NCBI GenBank assembly: GCA_021442155.1
Contig: CM038222.1
Span: forward strand, 20,470,923-20,534,922
Direction: 5' to 3'
DNA from: Cymbidium sinense
Lineage: Eukaryota; Streptophyta; Magnoliopsida; Asparagales; Orchidaceae
DNA length: 64,000 nt
Made by a program: the position numbers and the translations under genes. The notes beneath the pieces were generated by a model, which was not told where the DNA came from, ran no database searches, and saw only the letters and a program-made list of their open reading frames with translations. Positions 12,401-22,290 of this stretch are shown piece by piece. The stretch's first letter is position 1, and every line of letters starts with the position of its first letter.

Positions 12401-13740
12401 TAGATTTAATTTATGGACCATGTCGGTCTGTGATGGACCCACTGATAAGGGGCTATATCAGACTTGTCTTATCTTATATTTAAAAATCCAAATGAATGGT
12501 CTACTGGTTGTGGGGTAAAGCTTGCCAACCTAAGGGGTTACCTTTTGGTGTGCAACGACTAAGCTATGAAAAAGGTATAGCAAACTTACATCTTCTAAAG
12601 CAGGGAACAACTGCTGGGGTGATCAGTTGGTTGCATAATAATTTGAACAAAAATTAGGGGAGACTACTGAGAGAAGGTCGTTGGGGACTTATATCAACTA
12701 AAGAGTAGTCAGGTGATTCTTATAAGGAGTTTTGCTGACACTGCCCTAAAGATAAGATGCCTCATTGAGAAAAGGTATCGCTAGAGGTGTCCTCCTAATC
12801 CACAAGTGAATATATATTTTCTTGATATGTTTATGTGGACCCTATTCGTTTGTGAGGGACCACAGTAAGAAGGGGCTATATCGGGCTTGACCTATCTTAG
12901 ATTTACTAGACCAATGGAGAATCTACACATCCATAGGATGAATTCTTCAACCATAGGGGTGGTTACTAAGAAAGGGGAACTGTCCAATTCATTTGTAACC
13001 CGTGTAGTGTCTAAATGGGATCGCAAAGGACATGATCCAAATATAGTTCCCACAAGGGAGGTGTTACTAGGGGCGTTACCCTGATCCCTAGAAAAGAAAG
13101 CTTATAGGTGTGCGGTGGCCTACTCAAGGAGAAAGCATAGCAGACTTACATATGCTGTGAATGGTGTACCCTAAGGTGCGAGAACTAACAAACATAAGGT
13201 GTATCCCTCAGCATGAGTGGTGTATCCGTTAGCATAGTGAGAACCAACCAACCTAAGGTGCTCATCAATGTCCAATGATCAATCTTGAAAGAAAGCGTGT
13301 AGGCTTACAACTTTCTAAGTAAAGATGATCATCGGGATAGTCTGCCATCGATAGGATAGATGTTATCTAACCTAGAGTGACTACTAAGTGGGGAGCACCG
13401 AGGAAGGACTGACCTACTTGAAGTGGAGGGAAGGAGCGCTGGGGACTTATCCTAAATCAAAATATACTGATCCAATCGTGCATGATGGCTAAACTAAGAA
13501 GAAAGCATAGTAGACTCAAATCCTCTTAAACAAGCCAACATGAGGTATTTATTATTACACAAGAAGGCCTACCAAACTAACAAGGTGCTCGCGTGGGTAT
13601 ATGGTTGGAAAGTGTAGCAAACTTACATTCTCAAAAGAAAGAAGACCATTAGGGTGACACACTAGTAGGGTAGCACGTCAGCCTGACCTAGAGCAGCTAT
13701 TGACTAAGTGCCGTTGGGGGTGTTATCTCAACTCAGAGTA
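11998..13740 (-). repeat. 3' UTR tandem repeats, ~420-bp period
   Basis: Three units begin at about 11,998, 12,414 and 12,836, each with a GGACCYACTGATAAGGGGYT-like string and then ATATCRG, CTTACATCTTCYAAAGCA and GACTACTGAG words. Further partial units carrying GCATAGCAGACTTACAT or CAACCTAAGG words continue to 13,740. They lie directly after the integrase C-terminus, the position where plant Tat/Ogre elements are known to carry variable tandem repeats. A diverged inverted counterpart is at about 57,550-59,050. A 65-codon open frame at 12,887 is incidental. Confidence 0.7.
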
Positions 13741-13939
13741 GCCCGAGATAAAAAATATTTTTTTTCATATGTTTTTGTGTAGTTTGTGTTTGTATTGTGT
13801 CGACGAAGGATAGGATGCCACTCAGGTTCCTTACACTTCCCCTAAACACATCGTGGTAGATTCATAAACAAGAATACTTTTAATATATAAGAGATTGAAT
13901 TCAAAATGAAATTTTTATTGATGATAATTATTTTCAAAC

Positions 13940-14501
13940 ATGATTTACAATATTTCTTTCAGTAGAGCCCATTGATCGAAAGCATGCTCCCCTTATGATT
14001 AATAAGTTGATAAGATCCTCTTTGGTAGGCCTTCTCTATGGAAAAAGGGCCTCCCTAAGTGGGTTCAAACTTGCCTCTCATCTTATGACGGGCAACAATC
14101 AGTCTCCTTAGAACTAAAATAAGCTCTCCTACATGAAATTCTCTATGATGGACCAACTTCTTGTGAGCTTGAATCATTTTAGCTTTGTATAACTCGAGGT
14201 TTTGGCATGCCCGCAGGCATTTATTTTCCAAACCTTCAAGCTCTTCTAACCGTAACTTGGCATTCTGCTCTGTTATGATCTTTCTACACACATCTATCAT
14301 TAGTGATGGGAGTTGGACATCTAATAGTAGAATGGCTTCATACCCATACACTAAGGAGAAAAGAGTAGACTGTGTTGGAGTTCTATATATGGTGCAGTAG
14401 GCCCAAGGGGCTTCCACTAACTGCTCATGCTCTATTGTCGAGTTAATCTGATAGGCTTGGGACTTCTCTTGTGGTAGTTTGCCTTTATTTAGGTAATCCA
14501 T
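13940..14501 (-). pseudogene. Gypsy integrase C-terminus fused to RH-INT linker
   Basis: A 148-residue open stretch (14,055-14,501) starts with MDYLNKGKLPQEKSQAYQI, which is the spacer normally found between RNase H and integrase. It jumps straight into the late integrase segment EAPWAYCTIYRTPTQSTLF, SLVYGYEA, and on to VGELILVLRR and GKFEPT. Past a stop, EGPF-like and NG-x-Y-x-KKY-like strings (to ~13,940) complete the C-terminal domain. The zinc-binding HHCC domain and the whole DDE catalytic core are absent, so integration activity is impossible. The deletion appears in phase. In an intact element this enzyme would insert the cDNA into the host chromosome. Confidence 0.83.
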
Positions 14502-14559
14502 GAATGGTTACCTCTAATATAACTCATTGTCCTTCTTAGCAATGGCAACCTCCCCTTCA

Positions 14560-15256
14560 AGAGAGTACTTTTTAATGAGTTCAATATTAATAAGGGATAA
14601 GACTTGTCTATTTTATACATTTATTGATATGGACTCATCCTCCGGACATGCCAACTCATTGGAAAGCTTGGAAAAAGCATATGCTATGGCATTCTCTCCT
14701 CGAGGAATCTTATAAATGGTAACCTCTAGGATTTGGGCCAACAACTCCATGATGTACTAGTGGTACAAAGGTAATGTCAAACTGTGAGAGGATCATGCAC
14801 CATCATGCCAACCGTCTAGATAGCGTCGGCCATGCCATGAGATATTATTGTGGATTGATCCTTGAGATTAAGTTCACTTTATGAGGAAGCATGTAGTGTT
14901 GTATGTTTTGGGATGCAAAGATTAAAGCTAGGCAATGCTTCTTAATGGGTGTATAATTTTCCTTAGTAGGGATTAGACGATGGCTGAGGTAGTAGAGTGC
15001 ATTTTCCTTTCCTTCATCATTGGCTTGGGCCAAACAAAGCACTAAGGGAGTCATCTAACGCAGTAGTGTAAAGTATAAGAAGCTTGCATGGGATAGGGGC
15101 TACTAGAATTGATGGCGTCATCAGGTAATGCTTTATGCCTTCAAAGGAATGCTCACACTTATTATCCCACTTGAACTTGGCAACCTTTTTGATAAGTGGT
15201 GATAATGGCTGACATCTTTCTGATGGGTTGGATATAAAGCATCTTAGATAGCCCAA
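14560..15256 (-). pseudogene. Gypsy RNase H domain relic
   Basis: Two overlapping open stretches, 15,017-15,256 and 14,845-15,054, are separated by a frameshift. They cover the RT connection and RNase H: MGYLRCFISNPSERCQPLSP, FKWDNKCEHSFEGIKHYLM, then LAQANDEGKENALYYLSHRL, KHCLALIFASQ and LISRINPQ. Frames continue to about 14,560 as LSQFDITFVPL and YKIPRGENAIAYAFSKLSNE. RNase H removes the RNA strand of the RNA:DNA hybrid in reverse transcription. Several stops and shifts make it dead. There is no right-arm counterpart because that part is deleted there. Confidence 0.85.
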
Positions 15257-16081
15257 CTACCCTTAGAATTATCTGATTTGAGTTAAACTTTTAGGTTGTG
15301 GCATTTCCTTTTAGGTTGTGGCATTTCTAATATCGCCTTGATCTTCTTTAGATCGATTTTGATTCCTTGGTGTCAGATAACAAACCCAAGGAATTTTCTT
15401 GAAGCTACTCCGAATGCATAGTTCAGCAGGTTCATTTTGAGGTTAAATTTTCTTAACTACTAAAAAACTACTCTCAAGTCAAAGAGATGGTCTTCCTTTT
15501 CTCTACTTTTGAGCACAAGATCATCAACAAAGTACTCGATTTGATGATGAATGAGTTCATCGAAGATTCAAGTCATAGCCCACATATGTTGCAATATTTT
15601 AAAAAGGCATGACCTTATAGTAATAGATTTTGATTGGGGTCCTAAAAGTAGTGTTTCTTTCATCTTCAAGGGCCATATTTATTTGGTTATATCCAGATGT
15701 GCCATCCATGAAAGAGAAGATTGCATGAGATGAGGCAATGTCCACCATCAGCTCTGGGATTGTTAATGAAAATTCATCTTTTAGACATGCCTTATTTAAA
15801 TCCCTAAATTCGAAGCATATGTGAATTTAACCATTTATTTTTTTAACTGAGACAATGATGGCTAACCAAGTAAGGTATTTTTCTTCTTGGATAAATCCAA
15901 CATCAATCAGTTTCTTGACATCATAAATGACCTGTTGTTCTATGTCTAATCGCATGTGTCTAGGAGCTTGCTTGATAGGGTTAGCAGTAGGCTCTTTTGC
16001 TAGTTTATGGACCACTATGTTAGGAGCCAATCTAGGCATCTCTTCATAACTCCATGCAAAACAGTCATTAAACTCAGTCAA
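15257..16081 (-). pseudogene. Gypsy reverse transcriptase relic
   Basis: The N-terminal part is open at 15,827-16,081 (DCFAWSYEEMPRLAPNIVVH, LIDVGFIQEEKYLTWLAIIV, VKKING). After a TAA the same frame continues HICFEFRDLNKACLKDEFSL, then AIFSFMDGTSGYNQINM and TTFRTPIKIYYYKVMPF. The catalytic FVDD box is intact at 15,520-15,534 within EYFVDDLVLK. The end reads LNYAFGVASRKFLGFV and IKIDLKKIKAILEMPQPK. Both catalytic regions (FMDG and FVDD) are present, but stops and frameshifts break the frame. A 20-bp direct duplication lies at about 15,288-15,327. Overlapping plus-strand frames are shadows. Confidence 0.88.
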
Positions 16082-17040
16082 TAGCTTAAGTCATTGGTTT
16101 CATTTAAATTCAACAAAGAATTGATATATGTTGGGCATGGATCTTCTTCAATTTCTAGGTTGATTTCTTTGAGCTCGTCGATGGTTTACTTGATCTCTTC
16201 TTTGAACTCTGGCGGTGCATCTTTGAGTTCAAAATCATCTGGATCATCTGAAGTTTCTAAGCATAGCTCTTCATATGAGTTAATGTGATTTGAAAAGAAA
16301 CTATCAGATTCTAAATAATTGGTGATGACTAAGCATAAATTATCATCATCGACTGGACCCACTGTATCGAATCCTAGTCCCATCTTGATGGAGAGCTTTT
16401 GCATTTATTCTTCCATATTATTTTGAAGTAGTCTGACCTATGCTTTGACCAAGTATATGAGATTAACCCTAATTTTGCTAAGTTATGAACACAAGGCAAG
16501 TATCAATCAAAAGGTAATTCTATTAAATCTTTATATGAATCATCTTCAAGTTCTACATCAACTTCTTGACTTGAGGATGATGCTCCCAGAAAGAACCTCT
16601 GAGTCTTCACACCTATGGATGACTTAGGGGCTTCCTTAACTATCCTCGCCTTTTGAGAGGAAAGTTGAGTTAAGGTTCCTAACTGATGCTAACTCTTTCA
16701 CATATAGACTTGGATACACTTATGCTTTGCTTTGGAGCCCGATCTTCATCGCTATCTGGCTCAAGTGTCACCTCTGAGGGAATCAACTATTGAGAAGAGC
16801 TTCCTGCTATGCCAACCATATAAGACTCATCCTATGAACTAGATTCTAAGTCTATATGGATAGCAGGTGTACTCTTGGTTACTGGGACATATCTTATATT
16901 AGCTATCCAATAAGGAGGTTTTCCACCGGACCTAACTAACCTCTTCCTCTGGAGGTCGTCATCCTACCCATATATTCAAATGGAGTAACAACTGGTGGAA
17001 TTTAATGTCAACCACTTCCTCCTCCAAGTCTATTTGCACT
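16082..17040 (-). pseudogene. Gypsy protease-RT linker relic
   Basis: An acidic linker of the pol polyprotein joins protease to RT. The open part, 16,186-16,404, holds FFSNHINSYEELCLETSDDP and LKDAPPEFKEEIK. It continues with TIDELKEINLEIEEDPCPTY just upstream of RT. Tat-like elements carry a similar DAP...TVDELKEVNL linker, so I assign it by position and similarity. The 16,405-17,040 part is poorly readable and only scattered acidic strings remain. It is absent from the right arm. Confidence 0.65.
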
Positions 17041-17128
17041 TTTATTTTCTTTTTATTTTCTATTTTCTTTTCTTTTCTTTTCTCTTTCCTTTTTTCTTTC
17101 TTTTCTTTTTCTTTTATTTTTAAAATTT
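17035..17128 (-). other. Polypyrimidine tract (Lys/Arg-rich linker codons)
   Basis: About 90 bases are nearly pure C/T on the plus strand (TTTTCTTTTC words), that is A/G on the coding strand. It would encode a Lys/Arg/Glu run between the protease and the RT linker. The right arm has the same purine tract at 57,353-57,425. It could alternatively be a simple repeat that expanded inside the gene. Confidence 0.6.
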
Positions 17129-17420
17129 TTCCAAGTATATGAGAATAGACTTGTTGATTTTGAGGAGGTAGTAAGTTGCATCCTTATATATGCCGACCTC
17201 GTGAACTGTAAATGGCTTGAGATCTCTTTTCATATAGTGGATGATCTCACCTCTCACGAACTTCATACACTGATGTAGAGAGGATGGAACAATGTTGTTC
17301 TCATGCATTCATGGTCTCCCAAGCAAAGTGTTGAAACATGTATCCGAGTCTATAATATGAAACTTGGCTTCCCCAATCATCTATATCCAAGGAAAACACT
17401 ATGGAAGGCCTATGACCTCA
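17120..17420 (-). pseudogene. Gypsy protease C-terminal part
   Basis: The minus strand reads AKFHIIDSDTCFNTLLGRP, then TGA where the right arm has Trp, then MHENNIVPSSLHQCMKFVRG, KRDLKPFTVHEVGIYKDATY. The LLGRPW-x-HE string is the hallmark C-terminal part of the aspartic protease region in Tat-type pol. Upstream it is cut from its N-terminal half by the nested insert (17,470-24,240). The right arm has the same piece at 57,105-57,362. Confidence 0.82.
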
Positions 17421-17599
17421 CTTTGGAGTGATTTAGTCTTCCCATCTTAAACGTATGAGTCTTCTAGACATTAAGACTTTCCTAGTCATAAGACACTTCT
17501 AACAATCAGGTAAACTCTTAACCTAAGCCTAAATACTTAGAAGGGTTAACCATAGAATTAGGTTTTTCCTTAAGGATTAGGATAATCCACCTACCTTAC

Positions 17600-19130
17600 A
17601 ACCCAAGTCCAATCCGTGTTCACCTTCTCAAACCAAATTTCAAGTTCAATTCAAACATCAAATTAAAATCCAAATCCAAACCCAAATTCCAAAACCAAAT
17701 GATTGAATCCCATGATCAAATCCAAACTTGAAACCCTTCCTAAGCCATATGACCTATCCCACGGACTTAGCCAAATCTTAATCCAAATCAATCCAAAAAC
17801 AATTGATTTTTTCATAATCAATTTATATCTTCAATCATCTTCCTAAATAGAAATCAAATCTACATTTAAATGATCAAAACTAAATCAAACTAAATCAAAT
17901 TAAATCAAAACCTGAACCAAAGCCACATGACCCAACTCCATGGACTTAGCCAAATTCCTTCATTCGAAAACCCAAATTCAATTGATTTTCTCATGAATCA
18001 ATCATACCTTCAATAATATTCACAAATATAAATAAAATATACAATCATCAAGCCAAACCAAAATCAACCCAAGTCAAACCCAACTTAATCCTTTTGACTT
18101 GAGATTTTCAAATGAACCAAAACCCATTTGAACCCAAGCCAATTGCAATTGAATTTATATATCAACCCCAAATCCATATATAAACTCAACTAAATCAAAC
18201 TCAACCCAACATCAAGCCAAATAAACCCAATTGGTCCACTTGACCCAAAGTGTCCAATTTGACCTATTTGAGCCAAGTTCTAATCCTACCAAAATTGGAT
18301 TGAACCAAGTCCGTCGAAACCTCCCATCGTGATTGTTGATTACCCTAGGTTGATCAATTGTCACAAATTAGGTCAAACCAAGTCAACTTGGTCATTTGAC
18401 CAGGTCAACCCCTTAACCCATATGAACCCAAACTAGATAAATTGCAACCTATGTCGAATCCCTTGAAATCAATGATTCATACCAAATCAAAATCAATATT
18501 TTTATATGACGACCTTCAATTGAGTCAAACCAAACTCAATTGGCCCTCCTGACCCAAATTGACTAAGATCAAATTGGGTCAAATCAAAATATAAACTAAA
18601 TTGATTGTAACTAATGGCTCAAGTTCATTCCAAATTGATTATTGAACTTGACCAAAGCCATGATTGGACCCAATTAAACCCAGTTGACCTACTTAGACCA
18701 AATTGACCTAAAGGTTCAAGTTGGACTAAATCAAAACCAAATCCAAATTAATTGAAACTAAAGCCTACAATTATCTTCAATTGGTCAACTAAACCCAAAC
18801 CAACACCCAACCCAAGCCAACTTGGCCAATTTGGTCAAATTGGTTAACTTAACCCATTTGACCCAATTTAATTCAAATGAGCCAAAATCAAATCTAAGCC
18901 AAACTAAACCAAACCAATTGAACCAAAACATCCCAAATGATCATATGAACTTGACCTAATTTGACTAATTGGTAAACTTGACCCAACCTAGCCCAATTTG
19001 ATTTAAATGAGTCAAATTAAGCCAAACCTAACCAAATCAACTCCAATTGACTTGAAATTTGGGCTAACCCACTTTTGGCTCATTTTAAATCTATCAAATC
19101 AAATCTAAAGCCAAATGATCATTCTACCCT
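17600..19130. repeat. TTGACC/CCAATTTG word-rich region (left)
   Basis: The region is built from repeated short words such as TTGACCCAA, CCAATTTGACC, GGTCAAATTGG and CAAATCAAA with very low sequence variety. It is strongly strand-asymmetric (A/C-rich on plus). No long open frame crosses it. The mirrored region is 55,240-56,870. Confidence 0.65.
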
Positions 19131-19334
19131 TGGACAAGGGCATCACATGAGATAAATATCACATGTAAGTGGTCATTTTCATTCCTTGGACACTTGGTAC
19201 TCTCTCAATGGTCGACCTAGGGACTTATGACACCGCCCAACCTGACCCAAGGGGTGGTTGGGTTAGCCATGACCCATGGGAGGTGAAATCACCTCACCCT
19301 CCCCATTAGAGCATTTGAAACCCATAGGACACCC

Positions 19335-19619
19335 ATGTTGGCAGCCACCTTCATACCTTCCACCAACCAAGCCGAGCCAACTCACCTCTTCCCTGCCACC
19401 CATGACTCCCTGAGATGGCCAGACAGCCATAAGAAGCCAAACCCGATCCCATCATCCATTCAAGATGAAGGGGGGTATACACCCCCTCATTTCCACTCAA
19501 ACACAAAAAAATCATTTCTCAGAGCCCTAGCTACCGAAGATGAGTTGATAGAGCCATTCCCTAAGCTCCCAAGCTCATTCCTCGATCGAAAAATGCCATT
19601 CCCGTCCATCCAGAAATAG
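19335..19619 (+). CDS. Short open frame in nested insert, function unknown
   Basis: A 94-residue frame starts MLAATFIPSTNQAEPTHLFP and is rich in Pro and Ser. The C-terminal half contains GGYTPPHFHSNTKKSFLRAL and ends PSSFLDRKMPFPSIQK. It has no domain I recognise, no signal peptide and no membrane segment. The inverted copy (54,946-55,149) keeps a similar C-terminal peptide (GGYAPPCFHLNTKKKSFLRA) but has a stop and a frame change in the N-terminal half. That argues for two decaying copies of an element-borne sequence, not a host gene. It may be untranslated leader or LTR sequence that happens to be open. Confidence 0.25.
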   Translation: MLAATFIPSTNQAEPTHLFPATHDSLRWPDSHKKPNPIPSSIQDEGGYTPPHFHSNTKKSFLRALATEDELIEPFPKLPSSFLDRKMPFPSIQK

Positions 19620-20237
19620 GTCACCCCATTTCTAACCTAACTTCCGCATTTCTCCATCAAACTCAAATTAACTTTGCAAGCACCTTCCCTAGGCTTCATC
19701 GAGCAAACGAATAATCTCCTAAGCTTCCAGAGCACCGAAGGTGGGACTTTGATCAAAGTCAAGGTCTAAATCATCGATTCGTGGCTTTCCAAATGAACAT
19801 CAAGGAAGTGATCCAATTACTGTTCAATAGGGCTTCATCTTCACTAGATGAAGCTTCCTTAATTGTTTGAGCCGACAGTCTTGAGCTCCGGTGAGGTATT
19901 CTTCCAAAATTGATCCTTAAGAAAACATTGGTTGGAGCTTTTTGAAGAAAACTTGCATCTCGTGTGATCTTGACCGTGGATCCTCCGATTAATGTGAAAG
20001 TGTGGATCCTTTTGAGTTGATCCGAGGTAAGCTCAGATCAAGTGAGCAATGGCGGATAGACTCCAGTCTCCCTCACTCGTGTAACGTTAGATCACGCATG
20101 GCCCATTCTACTCGATCAAAATGGATGGTCATGATTAGATCTACTAGAACGATCTGATTTAATCCTTTTAAGATGTAGGATTAATCGTAGCTATCTGATT
20201 TTAGATTAGATAGCGGACGAGAAAGTGTGTCCATGAC

Positions 20238-20285
20238 TACCACGTAGTGCCACGTGGAAAGTGTGCGCCAGTGCACCATGTGGCA
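20238..20285. promoter_or_regulatory. ACGT-core cluster with perfect G-box
   Basis: ACCACGTAGTG is followed by GCCACGTGGAA, a perfect CCACGTGG palindrome at 20,250-20,257 of the G-box/ABRE type bound by plant bZIP and bHLH factors. The aligned right-arm site (about 54,225-54,270) has lost the palindrome (CCACATGG). Whether it drives transcription is unknown. Confidence 0.35.
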
Positions 20286-20289
20286 CCAA

Positions 20290-21660
20290 TAAGATTAGGC
20301 TTTAATTAAGCTTAATTAATCTTTTCTAATGGATGAAACTACCAAAAATTATTAAAAATCATAAGAAAATAAAAAAATACAAATAAATACTCATTTTAAA
20401 GGTATTTTAGAGGAGAATTAATTAAAAATGATCTTAACTAATTTTGAACTATAATTATGGTTTAATTAAGGTTTAAATGCAAAATTTATTAGCTTAATAA
20501 CTTAAGCAATTAATCCTAAATTTTTTGGGATAATTTAATGGGACGACCTCTACCTACCATGATTTTCTTGGGATTTATTGCTCACTTAATTAGGAAATTT
20601 AACTAGTTAAACCTTAACTACTCTTTTATGTTAATTAATGATTAATTAATCTAATGAATAGTAGCAAATTGGTTAATTAAGTTTATTAATCATTATTCAA
20701 TAGTAAGTGAACTAATGTATAGGGTTAGGACCCCTTTCCCTAAGTTCATTTCACCCTTTTTTTAAAATAAAATTAATTAAGATTTAACTAATTAATTAAA
20801 TCACTTAATCAAATTGAAATCATAATCACATCAGACCTTAATGAATTAAATCATGGGGTAGATTTTTAGGTGTTTAATAACCTAAAGGAGTTTAATGAAA
20901 TTATGGTTAGTCCACATGTGTGGGAAAACCATAAGAGTATTTAATTAAGTCCCTTAATCTAATTAACTATTAATCATGAGCCCATTACATTTTGCTCCTT
21001 TTATTTCCTAGGATTATTATAAGTTTATTTTCCATGCATATCATGTTGGCTCATAATTATTTAGTTAATTACTTTAAGGTGACATAGGTAAGCATAATTA
21101 ATTCATCTATTTAAGGGTTGAACTTAATTAACCAATAAAATTAACTTAATTACATTTCCTTAAATTAAATCAAATCACTAATGTGAGAATGGGTTTAAAA
21201 TAGCAAGTGGTGATTTCTCTTCTCCTCTTTAAATCAAATCAAATCCAAAACATAATTAATAAAGAGGCTTTGGTTTGCTTTAAATAATCTTATTTGATTT
21301 TATTGTTTTTAAGATCTACTTTGGTTGAATGAATCACATGCTTATATTTGATTGTCCTCTTTCCAATCATGTTAAACTTGGTATGCCATTTGAATTCATG
21401 CATCAATTTTTTCAAAATTAAGTAAAATAAAATTGATTTTCTTTATGTAAGATTGCATGTGTTGATTTAAATTAATATATGCATGGCTATAATCACTATT
21501 AAATCCAAATGTTTTTTTCAAAAGCTTATAAATGAATAATAATATGTGTTATGATGCTAGTTATAAATACATAAGAAAAGCATGTGCTTATAGCTTAAGT
21601 GTATGAATGTTGAGTTCTCTTTCCTCTATTCAATTATTGATTTATATAAGATTGAATGGT
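20290..21660. other. AT-rich non-coding part of nested insert
   Basis: TTAATTAA-rich DNA without open frames, with many TTAATTAATC and AATTAAGG words. It is matched inverted at about 52,990-54,230. Nothing recognisable. Confidence 0.6.
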
Positions 21661-21662
21661 AA

Positions 21663-22290
21663 TGGGTACATAGTCTAGACATCCCAGGAACATGAGGCTT
21701 TAGCTAGCCCCAAAAAGGCCATTTAATTACCTCACTTCTATGGTTTAACAATGGCACGTACCCATTTGATTTCATTCTTATGTATTTCAACATTAGAATT
21801 TGGATAGAGCTTTAATTCATATATATAAATGATTCAATTAAAAAAATATACAATCTTTGCATGGTTTTCTTTCCCTCATTTATGTATACATCCATGTGTG
21901 TCCAAGAAAAGCAAGTATATAGTCTAGACATATCGGGAATATGACACTTTAGTAAGCCCCAAGGAGGTCATTTGATAACCTCACTTCCTTGGTTTAATAA
22001 TGACACGTACTTGCCTATACATTTGTACATGTATATGTATATGTGATTAGTGAATGAAAATCCTATTTTAGATTAAAATTGCATGCATTCATATTTGACT
22101 AAGTGGTTAAATTAATTGGCCATATTATTTGGAGCTTGCTTCCTATGTTCATGTATACGAATTTACATATGTTTGAATGCAAAAGGGTATATAGTCTGGA
22201 CATCTCGAGAATATGATGCTTTAGCTAGCTTCAAGGAGGTCAATTGATTATCTCACATCTCTCGATTAACAATGACACATGCCTATTTAT
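21663..22290. repeat. Three tandem copies of a ~110-bp foldable repeat (left)
   Basis: Copies start at about 21,663, 21,911 and 22,184. Each begins GGGTACATAGTCTAGACAT-like, passes through GAGGYCATTTGATTACCTC (a short hairpin) and ends near GGYACGTACCC, so the outer ends (GGGTAC / GTACCC) can also pair. They are spaced 248-273 bp apart by unrelated AT-rich DNA. The conservation of this block against decayed spacers suggests a structured element. Three counterparts are in the right arm (52,377-52,990). Confidence 0.65.

Noticed and set aside
14185..16627. Plus-strand open frames across the pol region (14,185; 14,527; 15,551; 16,094; 16,445)
   Set aside because: They are antisense to recognisable integrase, RNase H, RT and linker codons on the minus strand.
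21663..22290. CRISPR-like array
   Set aside because: Three ~110-bp units with long, unequal AT-rich spacers in a plant genome; repeats are far too long and no cas genes occur.
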